Shown: positions 1 through 9,741, counted from the stretch's first letter. The stretch: DNA of 64,000 nt from Veronia pacifica (GCF_001707825.1 NZ_LYBM01000001.1:1-64000), one strand, 5' to 3'. Program-made: numbers and translations. Notes: generated from the sequence alone by a model not told the origin.

Positions 1-5
1 GGGGT

Positions 6-52
6 AATTAGCCGATAAAATTATACTGTGTAAATATCGATGTCGGCTAATT
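6..52. repeat. Inverted repeat with 10-bp arms
   Basis: The arms AATTAGCCGA (6-15) and TCGGCTAATT (43-52) are perfect inverted complements around a 27-bp AT-rich spacer. It could be an operator, a weak hairpin or the end of a lost element. No transposase or integrase lies nearby, and no flanking duplication is visible because the window starts here. Confidence 0.4.
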
Positions 53-243
53 TGGCCAAAACAATACATATTTCACATTTTGGTATTTTTTCCTGCAATA
101 GATTTTGGACAATCCTTTAGAAAAGAGAGAATTCAAGGGGTGTAGACGATCGCAAATTTCACTCTTGAATTATATTGGAAAAATCGTAGGAATTATATTG
201 GACACTTTAGGTTTCGCTGCACTGTCATGTACATGAATAAATA

Positions 244-375
244 ATGAAGAAGAAAACAATAATCGTCGTTCTGATACTCGGTTTAGTAGGCTGTGCAGCG
301 GCTCCCAAAACACAGCAGCAATACATGAACGCATCTTTCTACGGTATTAAAGAGGCGTCATTTAGCCTTCAATAA
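244..375 (+). CDS. Very small putative lipoprotein (43 aa)
   Basis: An ORF below the usual size cut-off starts with two lysine codons, a hydrophobic stretch and a lipobox (L-V-G-C, Cys at residue 17), then a short tail ending KEASFSLQ. The signal sequence is convincing for an outer-membrane lipoprotein, but the mature part is only about 27 residues, so it may be a genuine small lipoprotein or the 5' remnant of a longer gene. It is followed by about 100 bp of AT-rich DNA and the MFS gene. Function unknown. Confidence 0.45.
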   Translation: MKKKTIIVVLILGLVGCAAAPKTQQQYMNASFYGIKEASFSLQ

Positions 376-476
376 ATTGCGCATACATAAGTAATATGCG
401 AGTATGAAGTATATTTTTCTGAGCACCTAAATCTAAAAATCGGCGAAGAATTTTATGATTATATTATGGAGAGTAA

Positions 477-1712
477 ATGAGAATTAGAGCTATTGAGAAA
501 TATTTATTCTCAAACTTCCTATACTTAGTTGTACTTAATTCAACAGTTTTCTCAATGCTTTGGAGTAGCATAGAAACCGCTTTTACTAACGCAGCGATTG
601 TTTACTTTCTTTTTCGCTTAATTGATATTTACTCCTCACCATTCACTAGCCGATTAAGTGATAAGTTTGATAGAAAATTGATCGTTAAACTAAGCTATCT
701 TTATTTGCTTGGTATCATTGCGCTGCTATCCGCATTTATTATCTTATTCGGTGAATTACCACTAATAGTATCTATTTTTATAGTGGTAAGTCTTGGGTTT
801 ATGTCCGGTCTGACGCCTATTAACTCAAGAGCGCTACTTCATGATTCTTATGGACCAAGAGTAAAGACCGCCTTACGATTAGGCGGGATATTTGCATCTG
901 CAAGAATGTTTATTGCACCTGTTTTTGGTGCTTTATTCAGTATCTCCTTTGGTTCTTTAACAGCTCTTTTTATATCTGCTATTGTCCTTTTAGCCGCCAC
1001 TCTCATAGTCTGGTCTGCACTACGAATGTTACCAAGCTACAAATTTGAAAAACAGATTGATCATAAAAATGAAAGCGTATCTCAGATAAAGCTTATTGGT
1101 TTAGTCTGGAAAATTCGAATAGAGAGATTTTTGATACTATCACAAATAAGTATCAACTCATTTTTGACCCCCTTCTTTATGATTGTAATGCCTTACCTAG
1201 CGTTTCAAGGGCACTTCGCTTTCCCAGAATTAATTGCCTTGCTCGATATGATTTTTGCAGCCGGCATGTATATTTGTAATAAGTACCTTATAAAAAAAAT
1301 GAAAGGAAAATTATCAGATTCGAATCAGGTATTGGTTGGATTCTTTCTCATGGCTATTATGGTTATATTTGGTGTTTCTACCCACGTTTGGGTTTCACTA
1401 TTATCAATGTTTGCTGGAGGCATTGGTATTGTTTTGTATGGCGTAAACATTTCGGCGTTCAGAATCAGGTCTATTCCACAAAGTCATAAAGCTCGTATGC
1501 TTTCTGTCGTCAATTCATGGTCGATGGCTTTCAACCCATGGTCAATAGTTATATTTAGTTTTTGTTTAGCTTCTTATAATTTTAGTGCTATATGGGATGT
1601 AGTCAGTATCATAATTTTAGTATTTTTCATACTTCATGTAATGAGTTTTCTTTCGTTTTCAGATATCAATGATGGTGAACGTCGCGACGAATACCTAGGC
1701 GTTATTAAGTAA
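477..1712 (+). CDS. Major facilitator superfamily transporter
   Basis: This 411-residue, very hydrophobic protein has about 10-12 predicted membrane helices. A cytoplasmic loop after the second helix reads SDKFDRK, a form of MFS motif A. It is probably a proton-driven exporter of a small molecule; the substrate cannot be read from the sequence. The ATG follows a GGAGAG Shine-Dalgarno. The gene is much more AT-rich than the genes from 3 kb on, and its neighbours are small or broken, which fits accessory, horizontally acquired DNA. An MFS-like peptide or macrolide efflux protein is possible. Confidence 0.75.
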   Translation: MRIRAIEKYLFSNFLYLVVLNSTVFSMLWSSIETAFTNAAIVYFLFRLIDIYSSPFTSRLSDKFDRKLIVKLSYLYLLGIIALLSAFIILFGELPLIVSIFIVVSLGFMSGLTPINSRALLHDSYGPRVKTALRLGGIFASARMFIAPVFGALFSISFGSLTALFISAIVLLAATLIVWSALRMLPSYKFEKQIDHKNESVSQIKLIGLVWKIRIERFLILSQISINSFLTPFFMIVMPYLAFQGHFAFPELIALLDMIFAAGMYICNKYLIKKMKGKLSDSNQVLVGFFLMAIMVIFGVSTHVWVSLLSMFAGGIGIVLYGVNISAFRIRSIPQSHKARMLSVVNSWSMAFNPWSIVIFSFCLASYNFSAIWDVVSIIILVFFILHVMSFLSFSDINDGERRDEYLGVIK

Positions 1713-1726
1713 GTTTAATTAACAGA

Positions 1727-1954
1727 TTGGTTGACCAAGTTGGTGATTTTGGATTTAATGAGATCGATCCTTTACAGATTAAAGCTAGCGCTGAACAATA
1801 TAAATCAAAACTGGCTTACTACGATACAGATAGGATGCTTTGTGAGGAAGGATTGAGATTGCTCTTTGTAGCAATTTCAAATGTGAAGACCGACTATATT
1901 CAGCTAACTGACGTTCCATTTCAAAATTATCAATTTGGAATATTTGCCCCCTGA
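1727..1954 (+). CDS. Hypothetical protein, possibly a fragment
   Basis: A 75-codon ORF begins at a TTG only 14 bp after the MFS stop and has no clear ribosome binding site. The product is soluble, acidic in its first half, and has no family I recognise. It may be translated from the MFS transcript or be the remnant of a longer gene, given the truncated acetyltransferase just downstream. Confidence 0.3.
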   Translation: MVDQVGDFGFNEIDPLQIKASAEQYKSKLAYYDTDRMLCEEGLRLLFVAISNVKTDYIQLTDVPFQNYQFGIFAP

Positions 1955-2040
1955 AAAATAGTCAAAGAGTATATAAAGGGCTCTTCAATTATTGTCAAAC
2001 ATGCGGATTATGTATTTCTAGGCGTTTATTCCCTTAAAAG

Positions 2041-2373
2041 ATGCGTCCAAAAAGAAAATTTTTCCTTATACGGTCTAGGCTAATGTCTATCTGGCTCCGA
2101 TTTCTACTGAAGGGGTTTCCCCTCATGTCAAACATAACAATTGGCGATGGTGTCATTATTGGCAGTAAATCAGTCGTGACCAAAGATGTTCCTCGCTGCG
2201 CTGCTATGGGTGGAAACCCAGCAAGAGTGATCAAGCATCGCTTTGAACCAGAAACCATAGAACGCTTGCTGCAGCTTACTTGGTGGGATTGGCCTGCAGA
2301 GAAAATTACCGCTAATGTAGAGCATATATTAGGTCGCGATATAGAGCACTTGATGACAGCAGATAGCGAATAG
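2041..2373 (+). pseudogene. 3' remnant of a CatB/Vat-type hexapeptide O-acetyltransferase
   Basis: The conserved part starts near 2124 ([20 protein letters not shown]) and continues through [12 protein letters not shown] and LTWWDWP. These are the last left-handed beta-helix coils and the C-terminal helix of xenobiotic or sugar O-acetyltransferases of the CatB/Vat/NodL kind. Family members are about 180-215 residues, so roughly the first half, with the catalytic His region, is missing or scrambled. The first 28 codons do not resemble the family. The stop codon lies inside a heptamer repeat. Such genes are common as mobile cassettes, but I found no convincing attC site. Confidence 0.6.
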
Positions 2374-2419
2374 CGAATAGCGAATAGCGAATAGCGAATA
2401 GCGAATAGCGAATAGCGAA
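2364..2419. repeat. Tandem heptamer repeat, 8 copies of TAGCGAA
   Basis: Eight perfect head-to-tail copies of TAGCGAA occupy 56 bp. The acetyltransferase remnant stops at the TAG of the second copy, so the array sits on the gene end. In one frame or another each unit supplies stop codons. The copy number is likely to vary by slippage. Confidence 0.95.
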
Positions 2420-2869
2420 TAACATTGGCATACATCAACTGCATTGTGACGAGAAGGCCGAGTGCCATTCTTTTTCTTTTGGTTTAATAATCATTGGGGC
2501 CTGCAAAATCCGAAGAAGACAACTCATTCCTCAGAACACTCACCATCACAGCCTGTGAAAAACAACTGTATGAGAGCTCTCGAAACGGACAATGACGAAC
2601 ACTTGATAACGAATAGTTAGGACATGTTCGAGAAAATAAGCTTGTGACTCAAAGGTGTTGAATGGCTATATGTCTAAAGCTTCCATCATTGACTGCCGCC
2701 ATAGCGACATTACACCCATGATATATAGCTAAAAAGTCCATCTTGTAGATACTTGAGTCCACTTTTTTTCGGCACATAACGGAGTCATAGACCCAAAAGT
2801 GTCCTTTGTAATGTCTGCGATTCGTACAATAAGCGTTGTTATTTATCGTGCAAAAAACTGTCCCGGGCG
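2420..2869. other. Intergenic stretch, no gene seen
   Basis: No ORF with a plausible start or family resemblance was found here. The sequence is mixed in composition and ends in the promoter of the secreted-protein gene at 2932. I looked for integron attC core sites (RYYYAAC/GTTRRRY pairs) and found no convincing pair. Confidence 0.5.
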
Positions 2870-2887
2870 GTTCACATTCATTTCACA
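2870..2887 (+). promoter_or_regulatory. Putative response-regulator operator (TTCACA direct repeat)
   Basis: GTTCACA (2870-2876) and TTTCACA (2881-2887) are direct repeats whose starts are 11 bp apart, one helical turn, as expected for OmpR/PhoB-type dimers. The same heptamer with the same spacing lies upstream of the ABC operon (9099-9128). The site is about 45-60 bp upstream of the start codon at 2932. The response regulator encoded at 4994-5704 is the obvious candidate to bind it; this is inference. Confidence 0.5.
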
Positions 2888-2931
2888 CCTCACCCTTTAT
2901 TTTTGTTCTGATCAACATGATGAGGTGAAGG

Positions 2932-3678
2932 ATGAAACATAAACTTTGGTTACTCTTCGTAGCAACAGGATGGACGTTTTCTGCTAATGCCAATGAACAC
3001 ACTGATCTGTCTCATTGGGCGACAGACAGGGTAGCAATACAAACAACAATCAGCCAGGCATTAAATCGATATCAGCAGGCATCTCGTGATAAATGGGCGT
3101 ATCAGGTTTCGCGTTACGAAAACGAAGAAGGTGACGAATCAACAAGCATAGAGCGCTTTAACCCGAACAGCAGCATAAGTGAAAGGTGGACTCTGATTGA
3201 GATTAACGGAGCCGCGCCAACGGAGGAAGAACGCGAAGATTTTGCAGCAAAGAGAAGGACGAGCAAAGAAAGTGAAGATAACAATCTCGTTGTTTCACTC
3301 AGTGACATCATTTCTCTCGAAACATTAACGTATAAAAGTGAAAGCGATGAGAAATTGAACGCGACCTTTGATGTTCACCTTGAACAACTCGGTGACGATG
3401 CCAGCAGTAAATTAAAAGGCTCACTGGTTTACAATAAGAACCTTAAATTTATTGAAGCCATCGACATAAAAAATATTGATAAATTCTCTCCCATGTTTGG
3501 TGCCAGTGTTTCTGACTTTTTAATGACGTTTGAATTTCAAGCTATTAACCAAGCTATTTTACCCAAAAAGAACGCGTTGAGAATGAAAGGGACCTACGCT
3601 CTTTTTTCAAAATTCGATGAGGTTTCCCACGACACTTTTTCTAATTTTACTTATCAGGGTGATACGTTGAAAAAATAA
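2932..3678 (+). CDS. Secreted protein of unknown function
   Basis: This 248-residue protein has a clean Sec signal peptide (KHK, a hydrophobic core, then SANA). The mature part is acidic and hydrophilic with no membrane segment, so it is probably periplasmic. I recognise no domain. It is convergent with the two-component system at 3726-5704 and carries TTTCACA-type repeats in its promoter like those of the ABC operon, so it may be an output or accessory sensor of that system. The start follows GAGGTGAAGG. Confidence 0.7.
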   Translation: MKHKLWLLFVATGWTFSANANEHTDLSHWATDRVAIQTTISQALNRYQQASRDKWAYQVSRYENEEGDESTSIERFNPNSSISERWTLIEINGAAPTEEEREDFAAKRRTSKESEDNNLVVSLSDIISLETLTYKSESDEKLNATFDVHLEQLGDDASSKLKGSLVYNKNLKFIEAIDIKNIDKFSPMFGASVSDFLMTFEFQAINQAILPKKNALRMKGTYALFSKFDEVSHDTFSNFTYQGDTLKK

Positions 3679-3725
3679 ACGGGTTTATGCGGCATTCACA
3701 TGCCGCATTGAAGACAAAGCGATAG

Positions 3726-4994
3726 TTAATCACAAACAGACACTGAGACTCTCGTGCCCTGCTGACTTTCAACACTAAGCATCCAGCCCTGATGCTCGCA
3801 CAAACGCTTTACAATCGATAAACCAAAACCAAAGCCTGTGCTTTGGCTTCCTTTCACAGCGGGCTCCATAATATTGTCTGAAATGGCAGGCTCAATACCA
3901 CACCCCGTGTCTTGCACAACGAGCTGATTCCCACTGAAAAACACCTCAACACGTCCAGATTGAGTGTATTGGAACGCATTACCAAGCAAGTTATTCAGCA
4001 ACACCATCAGCATACCGGATTGCGCGAAAATTTCGCGGTTGCAGCTATCGTCAATCTCTACCTCCACTTTTTTTCCCTCAAGAAGGTGGGCATTACCGAC
4101 AACAGATTTTTCAACCAATGGCATTACATTGAATGTTTCCTTCTTTGCTTGGGTATGTTCCTCTCGGGCTAGCACAAGCAACGTCTCGACTGTTTTTTCC
4201 ATTGCAATAGCGGCATCAGCAATGCGTTCAATCACGACATTCTGGTCACTTCCTTTTCGAATACGGTGCACTTCCACTGCATTCTTGATAATAGCCAGCG
4301 GTGTTCTCAATTCGTGGCTCACGTCTCGGGTGAAGCAACGCTCGCGCTCCAAGGTCGTGGCAATTCTCTGCATTGATTGTTCTAACGAATCAGCCAGAAT
4401 CCCTACCTCGTCATTTGGAAATTGATCGGCAAACCTTCGGGGTAAGGCATTCGGATCCGCTCCACCAACGACTTGAACCAACTGCCTTAGTGGACGAATG
4501 GTTTTCCGGCTGATAAACCATGCAATCAGGCAAGCGATCAATGACACAACAACACCGCTGAACCCCATAAACCACAGCACATCGTTAGTCATATACCGTA
4601 CTATCAGCATTTTACTGACTTCAGAAACCAAAAATGTATTAGGAGCATCAGGAAAGCGATACAAGTGATAGTGACGTTTATCGGCACCGAAAAATTCACG
4701 TTGATTAGGGACGCGGATGACCGTATCACGGATGTCATCAGGAAGCTCCGTGACAGAAAAATATAGCGTCATGTAACCGTTACGGGGCACTGGCCATTGT
4801 CCCTGCTGCTTAAAGCCTCGCTGCAAATACTCAGCTTCATGGGTAATTTCCCGCTCAATAAAGCTGTCTTCGAGAGTCCACATCAAGACAAACGCGATCG
4901 CCCCATATACTGCTGACAAGACGAGGGCGAACAGACAAAACTGCGTCATGATGCGTCGGCGCAGGCTGGTAAATTTTGATTTGGTTTGTTTCAT
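3726..4994 (-). CDS. Two-component sensor histidine kinase
   Basis: The protein has 422 residues. Order: short cytoplasmic N-terminus, membrane helix about 17-40, periplasmic sensor domain about 41-135, second helix about 138-161, HAMP linker, HisKA dimerisation domain with DVSHELRTPL (His 227), and an ATPase domain with the N box LLNNLLGNAFQYT, DTGCGIE and GFGFGLSIVKRL. It autophosphorylates and should pass phosphate to the OmpR-type regulator, whose stop overlaps this start, so the pair is co-translated. The small periplasmic domain suggests sensing of an envelope condition. The signal is unknown; the adjacent ABC operon and secreted protein are the likely targets. Confidence 0.9.
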   Translation of the reverse strand: MKQTKSKFTSLRRRIMTQFCLFALVLSAVYGAIAFVLMWTLEDSFIEREITHEAEYLQRGFKQQGQWPVPRNGYMTLYFSVTELPDDIRDTVIRVPNQREFFGADKRHYHLYRFPDAPNTFLVSEVSKMLIVRYMTNDVLWFMGFSGVVVSLIACLIAWFISRKTIRPLRQLVQVVGGADPNALPRRFADQFPNDEVGILADSLEQSMQRIATTLERERCFTRDVSHELRTPLAIIKNAVEVHRIRKGSDQNVVIERIADAAIAMEKTVETLLVLAREEHTQAKKETFNVMPLVEKSVVGNAHLLEGKKVEVEIDDSCNREIFAQSGMLMVLLNNLLGNAFQYTQSGRVEVFFSGNQLVVQDTGCGIEPAISDNIMEPAVKGSQSTGFGFGLSIVKRLCEHQGWMLSVESQQGTRVSVSVCD

Positions 4995-5704
4995 CAGTGT
5001 GTCGCTTTCTCGGAATCAATATCGAGCGTAAAGCCAACGCCATGAACCGTCTTCAAGAGCGGGTAATCGAAGGGCTTATCCAGCACAGCGCGCAGCTGAT
5101 AAATATGAGAGCGTATTGCATCTGACTCCGTGGGCTGATCACCCCAGATTTTGCGGGAAAGCTCAGACCGAGTAACAACCTGTGGAAATGCCTCGGCAAG
5201 GATGGTGACAATTTTATACCCCATGGAATGTAGGGCGAGTGGCTTGCCGTCGCGCGTTATCTGCTTCCGTTTTCTGTCTACACTCAAAGGACCAAGTGTC
5301 ATCACATCCTGCGTCTGAAGCAGGTGCCTGCGGGAAAGCGCCAGACATCTGACTTCCAGTTCTTGCAGTGAGAAAGGTTTTGTCAGGTAATCATCTGCGC
5401 CCACAGAGAAGCCTGTGACCTTATCATCAATGCTGTCTCGTGCTGTCAGCATTAATATCGGTATATGGCGCGCTGATTTCTCACGAAGCTGTTTACAAAC
5501 TTCCAGTCCGTCCATCAGGGGAAGATTAAGATCGAGAATGACCAGGTCGTAGTACTCGCTGAGTGCCAGCTCAAGCCCATGCTTCCCTTCAACGGCAAAA
5601 TCAAAGACATGCCCTTTTTCTTCCATATAATCGGCAACATTACTGGCAATATCTTGTTGGTCTTCAACCAGCAACACATGCAATGCTGGCATTGATGATG
5701 TCAT
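4994..5704 (-). CDS. OmpR/PhoB-family response regulator
   Basis: This 236-residue regulator has an N-terminal receiver domain with acidic residues near VED and the phosphoacceptor Asp 58 in VILDLNLP, the conserved Lys in LTKPF, and a C-terminal winged-helix trans-activation domain (about 130-232, ending LKTVHGVGFTLD). ATG 5704 is preceded by AAGGA. It forms an operon with the kinase gene. Direct repeats of TTTCACA with 11-bp spacing upstream of 2932 and of the ABC operon are candidate binding sites. Confidence 0.92.
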   Translation of the reverse strand: MTSSMPALHVLLVEDQQDIASNVADYMEEKGHVFDFAVEGKHGLELALSEYYDLVILDLNLPLMDGLEVCKQLREKSARHIPILMLTARDSIDDKVTGFSVGADDYLTKPFSLQELEVRCLALSRRHLLQTQDVMTLGPLSVDRKRKQITRDGKPLALHSMGYKIVTILAEAFPQVVTRSELSRKIWGDQPTESDAIRSHIYQLRAVLDKPFDYPLLKTVHGVGFTLDIDSEKATH

Positions 5705-5898
5705 GATGTCCTTCTCTCTTTGGTTTATGCGGGAAGCGCTGAAAATGCCTGATTCACTGTACGGTATTTGACTGATAAATCTAACTTTACTGAAGATATT
5801 GCGGCCGTTAGCGCGATTGTGCTGACTCTTTCACTCACCCAATCATTGGTTTGAATAAGGTTACCCAGACTGGCAACCTTATTCCGACATCACTGTGA

Positions 5899-8369
5899 CT
5901 ACCCCTCTGCCATCAAATGTCTGATTGACGTATCAAGGTTTCGCCTGCTCGCCAACACACCGGTACCGACCACCAACACTAAAATCACGGCGACCGTTGC
6001 AAACATCCAGATGAAGTCAGGTATGTATGGCAATGAGAACTGCGACTGATAGACCATTAAGCCCGCAAAATACGCACCTGCCACCGAGCCAAACGCCGCT
6101 GTAAGCGCAGTGATCACCCATTCGAAGACATTGAGCATCAGACAGGTTTTTCGGCTGAAGCCAAAACTCATGATGATGCTGTTCTTGCGCTTTTCTTCTG
6201 ATTCCAAGGCATGAATAGACGATAAGATAACGATCCCGGCCAGTAGGCTGATTAACAGGGCAAAACTGCTGACGACATCAGTCAACATGGCAAGATTGGC
6301 GTCAAATCGCTCGGTCATTTCCTTCATCGTCACCATCTGAAGCGTTGGGTGTTTCTTCCAAAGTTCGCCAAGTTGCGACCATTTATCTTTCGGTAGCTCC
6401 ATACTGGCCATGATGTATTTAGGTGCATCAATATATGCCAACGCGGCTGGAGGCATTTGCACCCAGAAGGTGATAGAGCCTGCCCCGCCATAGACATGAC
6501 TTGCGGCAATGGTGAACGCTATCTCTTGTTGTCCAACAAAGAACGTCAGCCTGTCTCCGATTTGTAAGCCCAAATCGTCATGACCTCTGACTCTATCGAC
6601 ACTTGATCCCAAGTACTGTTTTCACTCCACCAGCTCCCTTTGATGATCCGGTTGTTACTCGGAACAGCCTGAGACCAATGAAGTCTGATTGACGTCTTCA
6701 TGGTATCCAGACTCTCGCTGGGTTGCTCTGCGTATTCATCCAGTGTTTCGCCATTCACTTTGAGGAGTTTGGCGAAAACAAACGGTTTAGACTGCCTGAT
6801 TTCAACATTCTGCTCATCGGCCCAACGCGTAATATCGGCCATCTGTGACTCGGTTGCCTTAGAGATCAACACATTCCCGTCGTGTACTCTTTGATTGGAT
6901 GCAATGGTATCGCCCAAATCGCGAAGCACCATCAGGGTGAAAAGCAGCAAGAAAGCACAAAGGCCGACACCCAGAATTTGGGTGCTTTTCGTCAGCAAAC
7001 GTTGCTTCATCATAAAGAGCGTGAAAGGCACTAATCCAGAAAATGGCTGCGAGACTTTTTCACCGACTGTCAGTACCGCCCAACTGCTGGTCACCATCAA
7101 CACAACACTTAACGCAAGTGCCCCCAACATCATCGCCGTCAACAAACCGTTGTCTGAATACACCCAGGCAACAAGACAAAATACTGCGACAGCACTGAGC
7201 TTGGTCATCCAAAAGCCTTTGTCTTTTTTCACATCGTTGAGCAGTCTGGCGACTGAGCTTTGGGTGATTGCAATCCACACAGGCAGTTGGAAAACCATCA
7301 ATATAAAGGTTACGGCGGCGAGAGAGGACAAGGCCACACTTGTATCCCAATGCCATTGTAAATCGCTGAATGTTGACTGCATCCAGTCGATAATCAGCCA
7401 GTGGCAGGCGGCAGAAATGACCAACACAAAGGGAATAATCATGATCAGGCTGAAAAACCACTTCAGCAGCGATATTTTAAGACCAACACTGCGTGTAGAG
7501 CCAAGGCTCATGCATACTGCGGTGAAGTACTTTTCCTTCTTCATACTCAGCTGCATCAATTGCTCAATGGCGATTGCAGCCATAAAGAACAAGATGATAG
7601 ACATCAGACCAAAGAAGTTTTCAGTTCGTTTCCAGAATAACGCTAAAGGGTGCGCGCCTTGTCTGTGACTGACCACTGCGGCAGGCAACACCTCTTTTTG
7701 CCAAGAAAGAATATCGCTGACCTGCTTCTTGTCACCCGCCAATAGATAACGGTAATGCACCAGCTCTGGAGGAAAGTTTAGGCGTTCCAGATCCTTTGCA
7801 TTGATCATCGCCCGCATAGTAGAGCTGTACCCTTCAGTTATCCGGTCAGGTTCGTGCAGCAGGATCTGTGAAACAACGAAACGCTTTTCTGATAACACCA
7901 CGGCATCGCCAATGTTTAGCGATAAACTGTTAAACAAGCGCTCATCAAGCCAAATATTTCCGGATTCTGGGCCTACCGAAGCCGCCACACCTTCACCATT
8001 CAGCGCCGTTGCTATCTTAAGTTGGCCTTGTAACGGATAGCCCTCACCCACGGCTTTTAGCTTTGTCCGTTGCCAGCTCCCATCATGGAGCAGCGTGGTG
8101 TCGACCTGACGCGTCACCACCATCTTTTCACTGAGTTCAGTCAGATACTCCTGATGTTCAGGGGTTAACGCATTCGGCTGGGAGATCACAGCATCTGCAC
8201 CAAGAAGGTTTCTAAGGTTATCTTGCAAGTAGTACTGAATATTTTCACTGGCCAGACTCAGTGTCACAATGAATACCATCAACAAGCCTTGCACCCAGCT
8301 AAAATATCGATGATGTTTTTCTTTCCTTTCTTCATTAAACAGAAGCCACGCCAACGTCATGCCTTTCAT
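5899..8369 (-). pseudogene. FtsX/MacB-type ABC permease, broken by one frameshift
   Basis: Two overlapping frames, 6546-8369 (607 aa) and 5899-6612 (237 aa), together encode one permease of about 820 residues. The N-terminal part has a first membrane helix, a large periplasmic domain and FtsX helices. The C-terminal part has the last periplasmic piece and a second FtsX domain. The reading VSIESEVMT (frame one) joins to DLGLQIGDRLTF (frame two) exactly where related permeases continue, so one base appears lost near 6576-6582. This is the YbbP type of permease, working with the LolD-like ATPase at 8366-9052, whose stop overlaps this start. The substrate is unknown; lipid or lipoprotein handling or peptide defence are family-level guesses. 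It may be intact if the indel is a sequencing error. Confidence 0.8.
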
Positions 8370-9052
8370 GCGCTCACCTCCTCAACATATGAGTGAGAGA
8401 CCGCATCACATCGACCATCACTGAGCATAAACTGATGTGACGCCCTGCGAGCCAAGGTATTACTGTGCGTCACCACAACCAATCCCGCACCATGTTCGCG
8501 GCAACAGGCAAACAGAAGGTCGGCAATATCGGTTGCACTTTTCTGGTCTAAATTGCCCGTAGGCTCATCGGCAAAAATAAACTTTGGCTCAAATACTAAT
8601 GCTCTGGCGATCGCCACACGTTGCTGTTCACCGCCACTCATTTGCTGTGGTTTGTGATTCAGGCGGTGGCCCAAACCCACTTTGTTAAGCCAGGTTTTAG
8701 CCTTCTCAATCGCTTGCTTGTCCCCTCTCAGTTTCAAGGGCAAAGCAACGTTATTAAGCGCTGTTAACTCGGGTAACAAATGAAATTGCTGAAAGATAAA
8801 ACCAACGCTCTCACGAATACTATCAAGCGAACGGGTTTGTCCGCCCGAGACGTAATTTACCTGCCCCGACGACGGACTTTCCAACCCGGAGACCAGCATC
8901 AGAAGACTGGACTTTCCGGCACCTGACGGCCCGGTAATGGCGTAGGACTGCCCCTGATGAATGGTTAAGTTCAGACCTTCAAACAGGTTCACGTTTGCAC
9001 CATTCATACAAAACGACTGACCGAGATTCGTTAATTCAATTTGACCTGACAT
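8366..9052 (-). CDS. LolD/MacB-type ABC transporter ATPase
   Basis: The protein has about 228 residues. It contains Walker A (GPSGAGKSS), Q-loop region (FIFQQFHLLPELT), ABC signature (MSGGEQQRVAIARAL) and Walker B (FIFADEPTGN), followed by a switch histidine (VVVTHS). The domain plan is that of LolD/YbbA-type subunits that energise FtsX-like permeases. An upstream GTG at 9064 is an alternative start; I chose ATG 9052. It overlaps the permease start by four bases, forming an operon. Three TTTCACA-like repeats lie just upstream. Confidence 0.9.
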   Translation of the reverse strand: MSGQIELTNLGQSFCMNGANVNLFEGLNLTIHQGQSYAITGPSGAGKSSLLMLVSGLESPSSGQVNYVSGGQTRSLDSIRESVGFIFQQFHLLPELTALNNVALPLKLRGDKQAIEKAKTWLNKVGLGHRLNHKPQQMSGGEQQRVAIARALVFEPKFIFADEPTGNLDQKSATDIADLLFACCREHGAGLVVVTHSNTLARRASHQFMLSDGRCDAVSHSYVEEVSA

Positions 9053-9098
9053 AGGGTTCACCACTTTCTGAAGAATAGGGCTACGTTATGTCAGTGGT

Positions 9099-9128
9099 TG
9101 TGAAACAGATGTGAAAGGAAACGTGAAA
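9099..9128 (-). promoter_or_regulatory. Putative response-regulator operator of the ABC operon
   Basis: On the minus strand three heptamers TTTCACG, TTTCACA and TTTCACA (plus-strand 9122-9128, 9110-9116 and 9099-9105) follow each other with 12- and 11-bp spacing. They match the repeats upstream of the secreted-protein gene at 2932. The helical spacing and location in front of the operon next to an OmpR-type regulator suggest a shared operator. Inference from sequence pattern only. Confidence 0.5.
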
Positions 9129-9676
9129 AATCAATAAGCCAGCTCGCCAAGAAATTCGACGAGTTTCTTCTTGATAGCGAGAGCTTTTTTTCGCTCAGAT
9201 CACGCTATACATCAGCGAGGAATTTTGTTGTCTCAGGAAAGTGTTAAAATGCATGACAGGAGAGCGCGACATACTAAAAAATCTACTAATTTTAGAATCT
9301 TGAATACGGGCATCTAATATGCCAGTTCCTTTTTTCGTAGCCACAGACTTGCATAAAAAACTGATGAACAACCTCTGTTTGCGTTGCGTGTCTGAAATGT
9401 TGAGTAACCCGAAATCACCCAATCTTGAGTCAGACGATTATGAAAATCTGTTAGTAAGTTTTTTACATACTAAATATTCGCTCAATGGGGTCATAGATAA
9501 AATGTCACACTATGATGGTTAATAATGTCACTTTATGATTCCATCATATTTTTAACGCATTGATTTTATTAGAGTGCGAATGTCAATTTATTGTCTATGC
9601 CACAGAAAATGCGGAGATTGTGAAGACAAAGGTGAGCAACAGCTCCCCTTCTACTTATGAACCGTTCAAACAGCAA
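9129..9676. other. Intergenic stretch, no convincing gene
   Basis: This region lies between the ABC operon promoter and the porin terminator. A 67-codon plus-strand ORF at 9319-9522 lacks a good ribosome binding site and any recognised family. The rest is AT-rich with no visible RNA gene. Confidence 0.5.
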
Positions 9677-9704
9677 AAAAGCCTGTCCGAGAACAGGCTT
9701 TTAA
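9677..9704. terminator. Rho-independent terminator of the porin gene
   Basis: The stem AGCCTGT / ACAGGCT encloses a six-base loop and is flanked by A-rich and T-rich tracts on both sides, so it can act in both directions. It lies about 40 bp after the porin stop on the minus strand. Confidence 0.85.
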
Positions 9705-9741
9705 AAGCAGTGTGAAGTTTAATGCTCTATTTAATTGCTTA

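Noticed and set aside
2034-2468. 144-codon minus-strand ORF with a repetitive start
   Set aside because: It is the antisense shadow of the acetyltransferase remnant; its repeated SLFAIRY stretch is only the translated heptamer array.
1-2931. Integron attC sites
   Set aside because: CatB-like genes suggested cassettes, but no matching RYYYAAC and GTTRRRY pairs with a foldable middle were found.
6546-6612. Programmed ribosomal frameshift in the FtsX permease
   Set aside because: The shift would be -1, but no slippery heptamer or stimulatory stem is visible; a lost base is simpler.
9319-9522. 67-codon plus-strand ORF
   Set aside because: It has no ribosome binding site, no family resemblance and lies in a promoter-rich gap.
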